Shown piece by piece: positions 10,501 to 17,680 of a stretch of 64,000 bases of DNA (position 1 is the first letter of the stretch; each line of letters starts with the position of its first letter). The notes under the pieces are model-generated. The model was not told the DNA's origin, searched no databases, and worked only from the letters and a program-made list of their open reading frames with translations. The translations under genes and the position numbers were made by a program. This DNA is from an uncultured Arenicella sp. (GTDB taxonomy: Bacteria; Pseudomonadota; Gammaproteobacteria; Arenicellales; Arenicellaceae): positions 62,001-126,000 of the forward strand of contig CALJWL010000018.1 in assembly GCA_937974565.1 (NCBI GenBank), in the 5' to 3' direction.

Positions 10501-11125
10501 AGTGATATAGCTCATTGCCCAGCGACAAATAGGCTTTGAGTTCTTGAGCAACGACTTCATAGTCATGTAGCAGGGTATCGTAATCGACGATTAGAGTTTC
10601 CTCTTCACTGAACTCGCACAACGACGTTAAACTGTCTAACCAAAGAACGTGCGAGTGCCCCCGTGAAAACCCATTTCTTTTATTTAGTGATTGGTAAACT
10701 TCTTCAGGGTTGCGATAAATGAACACCACGTTAATTTCAAACCCCATGCCAATCAATACTGCTTTCCAAAATGGCAGCAGGTTAATCAGTCTAGGATCCT
10801 TAATGATTATGTTTTGGTTTTGTTCATCAAACTCGGTTGCAACCAGCTTTTCGGCCCTGTGTAGGAAAGCATCACACAAAATATCATTACAACTTTGCCA
10901 AGATTGGACACTAGGCAAATCCCAACGACAACCGACTGAACTCAGCATCTCATCGTTCAAATCCACAATAGCTTGGTTTTCCCAAAATCCATTTGGGTTA
11001 TCTCTTTTCGCTGGCATAATGTTTTCACCAACAGAAAAACCCATTGAACTGACAAGAGCAGAAAGAGCACTTGAACCAGATCTATGCATACACACGATCA
11101 AACATACTTGCTTGGATGTTTTCAT
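7589..11125 (-). CDS. Trimodular sulfotransferase – GT2 – GT4 protein
   Basis: The 1178-residue protein has three catalytic modules. Residues 1-230 form a sulfotransferase domain: the 5'-PSB loop CMHRSGSSALS is near residues 12-22 and the 3'-PSB YRNPEEVYQSL is near 137. Residues ~260-470 are charged and helical, with a coiled-coil heptad region (~310-415). Residues ~535-780 are a GT2 domain (TIILVLYNKAE, VIVNNGSSDSTPE, then FLNNDVE as the metal-binding DxD equivalent). Residues ~815-1175 are a GT4-like domain (LLFVGNLDRDNTPN and the sugar-nucleotide site KLHEAAAKGLPCVAT). No signal peptide or membrane span is seen. It is probably a cytoplasmic chain-building enzyme that also sulfates the product. 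It lies downstream of the ABC exporter genes on the same strand. The fusion order is unusual. Confidence 0.8.
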   Translation of the reverse strand: MKTSKQVCLIVCMHRSGSSALSALVSSMGFSVGENIMPAKRDNPNGFWENQAIVDLNDEMLSSVGCRWDLPSVQSWQSCNDILCDAFLHRAEKLVATEFDEQNQNIIIKDPRLINLLPFWKAVLIGMGFEINVVFIYRNPEEVYQSLNKRNGFSRGHSHVLWLDSLTSLCEFSEEETLIVDYDTLLHDYEVVAQELKAYLSLGNELYHSGLNTFSKEYLDLKLHHHQVLADQVDNSVAGQVYMFLKENSGVQVVDKIWLKEILDRKNKLQSEHEAYRLKLHLHLTAIVNANQFESISNNEAHLSCTENGILGLARKKVERSARVSEVIVNELNQFRQDSERRQMEVLNGLEREKRNSKRTKKAFAKLNKKINMLLLDLSKERKANDWLREKLDEEAEGRTWLQEKLNESSFRLLEQTNVISKFDTHIRSLLGSYSYTLSQIKMSRRWKVGDGVISCLQMLRLSRSKFPQFDIAEKEIQKQYKRLDSELDLSINDEESNEVDIELLKHKHSAEALKSLQNFLDSGECFDFRCSDKADLTIILVLYNKAELTYLCLRSLANHFSDLNYELVIVNNGSSDSTPELLGRVRGIKLIDNQENLGFLLACNQAVENVSSPAVLFLNNDVELFENCLDSAYKTLFSKSKIGAVGGKIILLDGTLQEAGSFVWNDGSCSGYGRGGDPDSFEYQFQRDVDFVSGAFLMTKSELLRKTEGFDDRYAPAYYEEVDYCFELEKLGYRCVYEPQVSVRHYEFGSAEESSQAHDLMVKNREIFAAKHQNRLLRHLSPFTDDILAARSSVLEPNVTRILYIDDRVPHGYYGSGFPRSNSVLNTLAESGNSVTMLPLNFPHEETLGSVYTDIDRRIEIARGVGREKFKDFLTARFSYYDILWISRPHNMEFVLPIIEELKSELTIKFKPKIVYDAEAIFADREKSLAIIKPNEISDRSVKKLLNEEISLAKQADVVVAVCKKDRETFRKNLPSSISTFRYGFVIDVSPSHVDFAKRKGLLFVGNLDRDNTPNVDSLLWFYEKVWPALKSEIPDVTLSIVGSNQASSLEQIKDESIKFYGRVDDIDQYYSNAKVFIAPTRFAAGIPYKLHEAAAKGLPCVATDLLVKQSGWENDLEVLSAKVNDHDTFLGCCVSLLNKKSVWEKIRNNALNRVTHDCSKQQASDTLESIVKSIKD

Positions 11126-11260
11126 ATTAGATTTTAGGCAGTAAATTTTTCAAAAAATAAGTTGAGTTAACTTTATATCCGAGGAGTTTTGAAAATCTCT
11201 AATTTATTCGCGAGATAAGTAATTAGGCTTGGGGGCGTCTGTTGGTTAACCTGATATGTG

Positions 11261-12034
11261 TTAAACAATGCTTTTGGCAGCCGCAGAAGATGCTGAGGCA
11301 TATTTTTTGGCCACCTCATTCACTTCTCCGATTAAAGACACTCGACCGTGTTCTAAATAAACACCTTTATTACACAGTTGCATAGCGACTTGAGGGTTGT
11401 GTGTAGCAAAAACCATAATTGAAGACCTCAGAACCAATTCCGAGAGGCGCTGCTTGCTTTTTTCAATAAACGCTTGGTCTCCGGCACCAATCCACTCGTC
11501 TAATAATAAAATTTCACAATCAAAACTGGTGCATATCGAGAAAGCCAGCCGCAAAATCATGCCTGATGACAGCAGTCTCACAGGCATAGTCAAATAATCA
11601 CCAAGTTCGCTGAATTCCGCTATATCATCAACACGATCGAAGGCCTGCCTGCGAGTCAATCCGTGCAACATTCCACATAACAAAATATTTTCATAGCCGT
11701 CGAGGTTAATGTTCATTCCCGACATCAATTTCAATAATGCAGAGACCTTGCCCTCTCGAACGATATGACCAGATGAGGGTTCGTAGAAGCCAGCTAAGAC
11801 TTTTAATAATGTCGTCTTTCCTGCCCCATTGTGGCCGAAAATTGCAACTCGGTCACCGGGTTCAAATTTGAGGCTAACGTCATCTAGAGCAAGCACGGAT
11901 CTACGCTGACCCGGCGCATTCTTTATTCGCCCACCCACTGGCAATTTGTTCGTGATAGAACGCCTGAATGAGCGACTTTGTGAATCATAAACAGGATAGT
12001 CTAAACAAACATTACGTAGTTCTAATCGCAGCAT
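11261..12034 (-). CDS. ABC transporter ATP-binding subunit, polysaccharide export (KpsT/Wzt type)
   Basis: From the ATG at 12034 this encodes 257 residues with Walker A GHNGAGKTTLLK, signature region LLSSGMILRLAFS and Walker B EILLLDEWIGAGD. The EWIGAGD form of Walker B is typical of ABC-2 polysaccharide exporters (KpsT, Wzt, TagH). An upstream in-frame start would extend the protein into the permease gene, so I reject it: the chosen start is 5 bp after the permease stop, and MLRLELRNVCLDYPV is the usual family N-terminus. There is no C-terminal carbohydrate-binding domain, unlike Wzt of O9-type systems, so export is unlikely to depend on a terminal cap recognised by this subunit. With the next gene it forms a two-component exporter. 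Confidence 0.9.
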   Translation of the reverse strand: MLRLELRNVCLDYPVYDSQSRSFRRSITNKLPVGGRIKNAPGQRRSVLALDDVSLKFEPGDRVAIFGHNGAGKTTLLKVLAGFYEPSSGHIVREGKVSALLKLMSGMNINLDGYENILLCGMLHGLTRRQAFDRVDDIAEFSELGDYLTMPVRLLSSGMILRLAFSICTSFDCEILLLDEWIGAGDQAFIEKSKQRLSELVLRSSIMVFATHNPQVAMQLCNKGVYLEHGRVSLIGEVNEVAKKYASASSAAAKSIV

Positions 12035-12039
12035 CTTGG

Positions 12040-12837
12040 CTATACCCAGAAAGCAATTCGAGAGCGATACTTCGCAAACAAAGGAAACGCGACCGCCCAG
12101 CCCAAACAACCGATAGCAAGAGAAACAACCCAACTTTTTATGGACACATGACCTGATAGAAATGGCCCACGATAAATCTCTATCAAATGATAGAACGGAT
12201 TCAAATTAGCAACTAAATCAAGCTCTTCTTTCATTTCTGGCATCCACATGATTGGGGTGACAAAAAATATAAGCCTAAAAAGGTTATTAAGTATTTCCCC
12301 TACATCCCTGAAGCGTGTCGCTAATACACTCACAAACAATCCCAGCCACAGAGCGTTTAACGTAATGACGAGCAAAGCAACGGGAACTATCAACCAGGAT
12401 ATGTTCCATACCTGACCCATTACTAACACCAAGCCGAGAAAAACTAACATTTGATAGCCCATTACCACTAGGTTTCTCCAGACAACCCTAAGCAATAGAG
12501 TGAAGTAACTAAGTTGAAATGAAGCTATATAATTTACCGAATTGGCGTACTCTCTTCCACTTTCTAAAATTATGGCTTGAGTATAATTCCAAACAACCAA
12601 ACCAAGCATCAAGTGCAGGATGTAATCTGATGAACTTACATCAAAAAGCCTGGAGTAGATCGGGCCCAGAGTACAAACAAAAATAAGAATACTCAAGCTC
12701 GCCCAAAAGACACCTAATTTAGAGCGATTATATCGCCCTTGGACATCGTTCCAACCCAGAGCTAGCCAGATATCATAACTGGTTAACCCTTTTTGAAAGT
12801 CTGATCGAGCTTCCTTTAGTTTTTTAGTGAAGTTCAT
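12040..12837 (-). CDS. ABC-2 type polysaccharide exporter permease (KpsM/Wzm type)
   Basis: The product has about 265 residues, counted from the ATG at 12837, which has AGAG a few bases upstream. An alternative start lies 15 codons upstream. Six hydrophobic spans are visible, beginning after the conserved N-terminal stretch LGWNDVQGRYNRSKLGVFW, which is characteristic of this permease family. It moves undecaprenyl- or lipid-linked polysaccharide across the inner membrane using the ATPase encoded 5 bp downstream. The large sulfotransferase/glycosyltransferase gene follows in the same direction, so the three probably form a minus-strand operon that starts upstream of 12882. Confidence 0.9.
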   Translation of the reverse strand: MNFTKKLKEARSDFQKGLTSYDIWLALGWNDVQGRYNRSKLGVFWASLSILIFVCTLGPIYSRLFDVSSSDYILHLMLGLVVWNYTQAIILESGREYANSVNYIASFQLSYFTLLLRVVWRNLVVMGYQMLVFLGLVLVMGQVWNISWLIVPVALLVITLNALWLGLFVSVLATRFRDVGEILNNLFRLIFFVTPIMWMPEMKEELDLVANLNPFYHLIEIYRGPFLSGHVSIKSWVVSLAIGCLGWAVAFPLFAKYRSRIAFWV

Positions 12838-13019
12838 CTTTACTCTAATTTTCAAGCATGCGCGTCTATTACTTTTTACCAATCAACATAGAATCGCCTA
12901 AAACGGCAGAAACCACTATTGCAAAGTCTATCACTTAAAATAGCATATTGGTTTTCAGTTGATTTCAGTGATGCAAGTAATGCACATCTGGTTGAAAATA
13001 AGCCTTCCATTTTCTATGT

Positions 13020-13859
13020 CTATACCTTGAAATCGTAATTGTAGGCTGTGAAGTCTCGCAGATACAAAGCCTCGACAATCTCCCTCATTTCAGCATTGTA
13101 AAATGACTTTTTATCAAAATCTAAATGAGAGTAATCACCGTAGCTTACACTGGCAATGTCCTCTACTTTCGAGTTCGAAAATTTTTCGGTAGCGTGGTGT
13201 TCGTATTTTTTATTTTTATACTTTGAATAATTAAGGTTTAGATTAAAGTCTCGATTTAACTTCGCGATGTCTTTTTCAAGGTTTTCAAGTTTAATGACTC
13301 TGTCAAGAGTCATTTTTTTGCTAATCTCAAGCGGGTGTTTTTGTAATCTAAAATGAGGGTCAGTATTGTTCAAATCAATATATTTCAGTGACAAACAAAA
13401 ACTCTTAAAAGATAATCTCAACGGTGAGGAGATACTGTTTCTTTGACAGGCAAAACTCAAAAAACCGGTTGGGTCAGCATCGTTAGATTCGTAATTTCTA
13501 AGAAGCATCAGAAAACCACTTAACGCCCTCGTATAGGGGGATCTAACTAACTTGAACTTTGCAAACTTTTTTTTTCTAGCGGATCTTTTATACGAGCGAT
13601 TATTGATACCAATGTTTAAATTATAGAGTGTGCGGCACTCATCGATATGATTAGGGTGCGTCAACTCATAAGCATGGCCTGGGTGAGTGTTTCGAAACTC
13701 AGAGATATATTGATCACACCTAAAACCGCAATCCTCCAAAAACATTAATGAGGTCAAAACGCTGCCACATTTTGCATTCCAGAAGAACATATACTTCTTC
13801 TCAAAATTAACAATCGGGAGCGGTGGATAATGAGTCTGTTTGGTTATATTGGTAACCAT
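13020..13859 (-). CDS. Sulfotransferase family 2-like protein
   Basis: The 279-residue protein has FFWNAKCGSVLTSLMF near residue 27, a 5'-PSB-like loop with Lys-Cys-Gly-Ser, and FKLVRSPYTRALSGF near residue 100, matching the 3'-PSB motif (Arg ... Ser). Both are arranged as in Sulfotransfer_2 enzymes such as carbohydrate sulfotransferases. The rest is Lys/Asn-rich and AT-rich compared with core genes in this window, in keeping with transfer. There is no obvious signal peptide. It precedes the exporter genes on the same strand, 183 bp upstream of the permease start, and could be the first gene of that unit. Confidence 0.75.
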   Translation of the reverse strand: MVTNITKQTHYPPLPIVNFEKKYMFFWNAKCGSVLTSLMFLEDCGFRCDQYISEFRNTHPGHAYELTHPNHIDECRTLYNLNIGINNRSYKRSARKKKFAKFKLVRSPYTRALSGFLMLLRNYESNDADPTGFLSFACQRNSISSPLRLSFKSFCLSLKYIDLNNTDPHFRLQKHPLEISKKMTLDRVIKLENLEKDIAKLNRDFNLNLNYSKYKNKKYEHHATEKFSNSKVEDIASVSYGDYSHLDFDKKSFYNAEMREIVEALYLRDFTAYNYDFKV

Positions 13860-14177
13860 GTCTATATAGTAAAGCTTCGGATACCGTATGTATCACATTC
13901 GTAGGAAGGAGCTGTATTAAACCGAGATCCTATCCACCATCAAAGGATAGGGCTACGCTCTTGCATAATTAACGCATTTTTATTTATATTACAGAGGTGG
14001 TAGCGCAACTTAATCCTTCTGCATCAAACGGTCAACTTAAAAATATTGTTATAAACAGTTTGGTTACCTAATCATCAAAAAAACTACCTGCCTACCGAAT
14101 TTCCCCAGACTTTCTGGCGTTTAGTCATAATAGTTGGCATAGTTGCATGTCGAAGCCCAAGGGTCACCAAACATTTC
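13860..14177. other. Divergent intergenic region with ops-like element and hairpin
   Basis: These 318 bp separate the minus-strand sulfotransferase from the plus-strand GMD-like operon, so they must contain promoters in both directions. A perfect 7-bp inverted repeat (13929-13935 with 13945-13951, 9-nt loop) lies about 45 bp upstream of the ops-like sequence. I see no convincing consensus sigma-70 promoter. Confidence 0.5.
13996..14005 (+). promoter_or_regulatory. ops-like element (RfaH antitermination site candidate)
   Basis: The plus-strand sequence GGTGGTAGCG differs at one base from the ops core GGCGGTAGCG that recruits RfaH in leaders of polysaccharide operons. It is about 170 bp upstream of the first gene of a polysaccharide operon and in the right orientation. 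No rfaH gene is in this window, so the function is inferred from match and position. Confidence 0.5.
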
Positions 14178-15221
14178 ATGAAAACTGCATTAATAACTGG
14201 CATTTCTGGTCAAGGGGGTTCATACCTTGCTGACGCTCTGCTAAATGAAGGTTATCGCGTTATAGGAACAGCCAGAAGTGCATCTGAATCCAGCTATAGC
14301 AATTTATCAAGGTTAGGACATAGGCAAAAAGTAGACATACGTTCGTTGAACCTAACTGATGGCCAAGCCGTACTGGATCTGATTGATACACTCCGACCAA
14401 ATGAAGTTTATCACTTAGCCGCCCCCTCTTCAGTTGCAAGGTCGTTTATAGAACCAGCAAATACTATCTCCGACATCACGTCGACCACAGTAAATGTACT
14501 CGAGGCGATAAGAAAGTCCGACAGAAACATCCGTTGTTTTGTCGCAAGCTCGACAGAAGTGTATGGCAATTGCTTAGAGCCAGCTAACGCCTTTACACGT
14601 CATAACCCACGCAGTCCGTATGGCATTGGAAAAAGTTGTGCCCATCATCAAGCTGTAGTTTATCGAGAGGCTTATGGTCTTTATGTTTGCACCGGTGTTT
14701 TGTCCAACTTTGAGTCGCAGCTTCGCCCGCGAAACTACGTAACAGCCAAAATCATAAACTCAGCGTGCGATATCGCGCTGGGGCATAGCTACGAGATCGA
14801 ATTAGGTAATACGGGCATTGTTCGGGACTGGGGTGCGGCGCAAGACCTTATGAATGCAGCTAGACTCTCACTCAAACAGCCAACGGCCAGAGACTACCTT
14901 ATTGCTACTGGGGTTTCTCACAGCCTGAATGATTTCCTAAAAATGAGTTTTTCCCGCGTCGGGCTTAACTACCAAGACCATTTAATCTCAAAAGAAACCC
15001 TAGTACGACCGTTGGACATCAAGCAAACTCTTTGCGATATAAGCGAGACCGAGACAACACTGGGCTGGAAACCGAAGAAAAGCTTGGGTGATGTTATCAC
15101 CTCCATGCTCTATTTCGAACTGGCGAGAAATGTAGGCACAACAAAAGCAAGCGAAATGCTTGAGCTTGAATACACAAGCTCGAAAAGCAACGTACTCAAC
15201 ATTGATTTTCAAAACAAGTAA
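14178..15221 (+). CDS. GDP-mannose 4,6-dehydratase-like NAD-dependent sugar dehydratase
   Basis: The 347-residue extended SDR starts with the NAD(P)-binding loop ALITGISGQGGSYLADAL. The active-site set is present: SSTEVYG (Ser/Thr and Glu) and SPYGIGKSCAH, which supplies the YxxxK pair. The segment VYREAYGLYVCTGVLSNFES aligns with the GMD signature around NHESP, but here it reads NFESQ, so the substrate pocket differs a little from classical Gmd. The usual reaction is GDP-D-mannose to GDP-4-keto-6-deoxy-mannose, the precursor of GDP-fucose, rhamnose or perosamine. It heads a plus-strand operon with two glycosyltransferases (15 bp to the next gene). A related nucleotide-sugar dehydratase is the main alternative. 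Confidence 0.8.
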   Translation: MKTALITGISGQGGSYLADALLNEGYRVIGTARSASESSYSNLSRLGHRQKVDIRSLNLTDGQAVLDLIDTLRPNEVYHLAAPSSVARSFIEPANTISDITSTTVNVLEAIRKSDRNIRCFVASSTEVYGNCLEPANAFTRHNPRSPYGIGKSCAHHQAVVYREAYGLYVCTGVLSNFESQLRPRNYVTAKIINSACDIALGHSYEIELGNTGIVRDWGAAQDLMNAARLSLKQPTARDYLIATGVSHSLNDFLKMSFSRVGLNYQDHLISKETLVRPLDIKQTLCDISETETTLGWKPKKSLGDVITSMLYFELARNVGTTKASEMLELEYTSSKSNVLNIDFQNK

Positions 15222-15236
15222 ATTTCAACTCGATCT

Positions 15237-16376
15237 ATGTCACTAGCTTCACGGGGCGACTCAGCAAAACTTGAAGTTCTGCATCTATGCAAAGTTTACT
15301 TGCCAATCAGAGGTGGTGTACAGCGGGTTGTTCATGCGATGACACGTTTGCTGGACAAATATCAGCATCAGGTGCTAACCACGGGCGAAGACGGTGCGAT
15401 TCAACATCAAGTTCTTGATCAGGTGGACATTACCCGCTGCCGCTCTTATCTTGAGATTGCCTCGATGCCCATTGCTCCGTCGATGGTTTTACATGCACGA
15501 AGAAAGGCCCGACGGGCAGATATTGCATGCATTCATTACCCCTTCCCTCTAGTCGATTTTGCACTTTTTCTGACCTTTAAAATGCCCCCCCTAATCGTCT
15601 TCTGGCACTCGAACATTGTTGCTCAGAGAAGACTAAGGTGGCTGAGCTATCCCTTTATCTTGTGGACTTTATGGCGAAGTTCAGCGATCGTTGTAACGTC
15701 GGATAAGATGACGAAAAACTCAACACTTCTTAGTCTTTTTCGCAACAAAATTCGAGTCATTCCATATGGTTTACCTGCACTGAATGATGATATGAGCAGA
15801 AGCGCGGTTAGCAGAATCAACGTTAATTCGTCTAAAGATTACTTTCTGCTAATTGGCCGACATGTTTCTTACAAAGGCATTGATGTAGCCATCAACGCTA
15901 TGGCAGGCGTCGATGGCCAACTGATCATCGCAGGCGAGGGACCACTATATGAGCAGCACAAAGTACTGGTCGAAACGCTGGGTATTGAGAGCAAAGTCAC
16001 GTTTGCACGATACGCATCGAATGAAAAAGTTATTGAACTTTTGAAAGACTGCATCGCACTTATAGTTCCATCGGTGATGCACAATGAAGCCTTCGCCTTG
16101 GTTCAACTTGAGGCAATGAGACTGAAAAAGCCGGTAATCAATACCGACCTACCGTCTACCGTGCCTCTTATTGCGCGCGACCAAATAGAAGGTTTGACAG
16201 TGCAAGCCAGAGACCCTGAGCAATTGGCTGATGCAATGTCAAAGCTATCTTCAAATAGGGATTTGGCAGCACGGCTTGGCGAGAATGGTTTTGACCGCTT
16301 TAGTAGTGAGTTTTCCGACACGCAATATGGGAAGGCCCTAAATTCACTGTTCGAAGATATGCTCGCTGCCAAATAA
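15237..16376 (+). CDS. GT4-family glycosyltransferase
   Basis: The 379-residue GT-B enzyme has the N-terminal acceptor-side motif YLPIRGGVQRVVHAM and the C-terminal donor-side motifs FLLIGRHVSYKGIDVAI and EAFALVQLEAMRLKKPVI, where the E-x7-E pattern binds the nucleotide sugar. It is probably cytoplasmic and membrane-associated, adding one sugar to the growing repeat unit. Its TAA stop overlaps the ATG of the next gene by one base, a sign of translational coupling. Donor and acceptor sugars cannot be named from sequence; GDP-mannose or a product of the upstream dehydratase would fit the operon. Confidence 0.85.
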   Translation: MSLASRGDSAKLEVLHLCKVYLPIRGGVQRVVHAMTRLLDKYQHQVLTTGEDGAIQHQVLDQVDITRCRSYLEIASMPIAPSMVLHARRKARRADIACIHYPFPLVDFALFLTFKMPPLIVFWHSNIVAQRRLRWLSYPFILWTLWRSSAIVVTSDKMTKNSTLLSLFRNKIRVIPYGLPALNDDMSRSAVSRINVNSSKDYFLLIGRHVSYKGIDVAINAMAGVDGQLIIAGEGPLYEQHKVLVETLGIESKVTFARYASNEKVIELLKDCIALIVPSVMHNEAFALVQLEAMRLKKPVINTDLPSTVPLIARDQIEGLTVQARDPEQLADAMSKLSSNRDLAARLGENGFDRFSSEFSDTQYGKALNSLFEDMLAAK

Positions 16377-17578
16377 TGAAACCGCTTATTTACAATCTCA
16401 GTCGCATTCGTCCGCCGCTAACCGGTGTAGGCCGATACGCTATTGAATTAATACGTGAGGTTTCGAAACAACAACCAAACACCGCTGCGGCTAAGGGCGG
16501 CAAACTGTTTCATGGTGTGGCGCTTAAACGGTTGCTGGCAAGTTACGATTCAGTCGGTGACTCGAATAACGATGCAAACGATTTACCCATTGGTCGTATC
16601 GATAACCGGTTTAGCAAGGTTGTTGGCAGTATTCCGATGAGCCGATCACTGTATCGTGCGGCCGATAACCGGCGGTTCAACAAGTTAGCCAAGCCTTTAA
16701 TTGCCGACGACGCGATCCACCACGACCTAAACTACGCATCGCCACCTTCAGCGAACAACAAGTCGAGGCCGTCTGTTTGTACGGTTTATGACCTTTCCAA
16801 CGTGGTTTGCCCAGAAACACACCCCACTCATCGCGTGCGGTACTTGAACGAGTATTTCCAGAGCTTGGCTCGCGTAAGCTCGAAAGTGATCACCATTAGC
16901 AACGCGGTAAAGTCCGACCTTGTCGAACACTTCGGTATTGACGAGAACCGCATCCACGTTACTCACCTTGCAGCAGACAATTCTTTTCGACCGATGTCGC
17001 AAGATGAATGCGCCGATGTATTGCAGCCTTGCGATTTACGCCATAAGCATTACGTGTTAAGTGTGGCGACTTTAGAACCCAGAAAAAACCTCGCCCGAGT
17101 ATTAGACGCTTATGACGCTCTAACTACCGAAACTAAACAACGTTTCCCACTGGTTTTAGCGGGCACCATAGGCTGGAAGAGCAGTAAACTCGAGCAAAGA
17201 ATAGATCGCTTGCAGTCCAAAGGAATAGTGAAACAACTTGGCTATGTGCCTCAGTATAAGCTACCCAAACTCTACGCGGGTGCCGCCGCCTTTGTTTACC
17301 CATCACTCTATGAGGGCTTTGGTTTGCCATTGCTGGAAGCCATGCAAAGTGGTTGCCCTAGCATCACGTCGAACAACGGCGCGCTGGCCGAAGTGGCTGG
17401 TGGTGGCGCGATTTTGATTGACCCAACGGATGTTGAGGAGTTGGCGTATCGACTTCAGCAGGTATTGTCAGATACAGGCCTGCAAGATAACTTGCATCAA
17501 TTGAGCCTTCAACGTGCTAAGGATTTTACGTGGTCAAAAACCGCCAGAGAGACTTGCAAGGTTTATGATCGTCTATAA
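16376..17578 (+). CDS. GT4-family glycosyltransferase (mannosyltransferase-like)
   Basis: This 400-residue GT-B protein begins MKPLIYNLSRIRPPLTGVGRY, the typical start of a GT4 subgroup often annotated as mannosyl- or rhamnosyltransferase. The donor-binding half has VLSVATLEPRKNLARVLDAY and FVYPSLYEGFGLPLLEAMQSG, with the E-x7-E motif intact. It is coupled to the preceding glycosyltransferase by a one-base stop/start overlap and ends the recognisable glycan operon. About 100 bp later a thioredoxin-fold lipoprotein gene begins. Confidence 0.88.
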   Translation: MKPLIYNLSRIRPPLTGVGRYAIELIREVSKQQPNTAAAKGGKLFHGVALKRLLASYDSVGDSNNDANDLPIGRIDNRFSKVVGSIPMSRSLYRAADNRRFNKLAKPLIADDAIHHDLNYASPPSANNKSRPSVCTVYDLSNVVCPETHPTHRVRYLNEYFQSLARVSSKVITISNAVKSDLVEHFGIDENRIHVTHLAADNSFRPMSQDECADVLQPCDLRHKHYVLSVATLEPRKNLARVLDAYDALTTETKQRFPLVLAGTIGWKSSKLEQRIDRLQSKGIVKQLGYVPQYKLPKLYAGAAAFVYPSLYEGFGLPLLEAMQSGCPSITSNNGALAEVAGGGAILIDPTDVEELAYRLQQVLSDTGLQDNLHQLSLQRAKDFTWSKTARETCKVYDRL

Positions 17579-17680
17579 TATGTGTGCAAGCCTTGCTCAG
17601 AACACTTATTTAGTTACTTCAAGCCTTCTATGAGCCACGGGCACACCATCGTAAACCCGTACAATTATCGAGCCGACGCC

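Noticed and set aside
10719-11144. Plus-strand frame opposite the sulfotransferase domain
   Set aside because: It is a shadow frame; the minus strand has clear PAPS-binding motifs.
12035-12133. Upstream extension of the ABC ATPase
   Set aside because: It would overlap the permease gene by about 90 bp and adds residues not found in the family.
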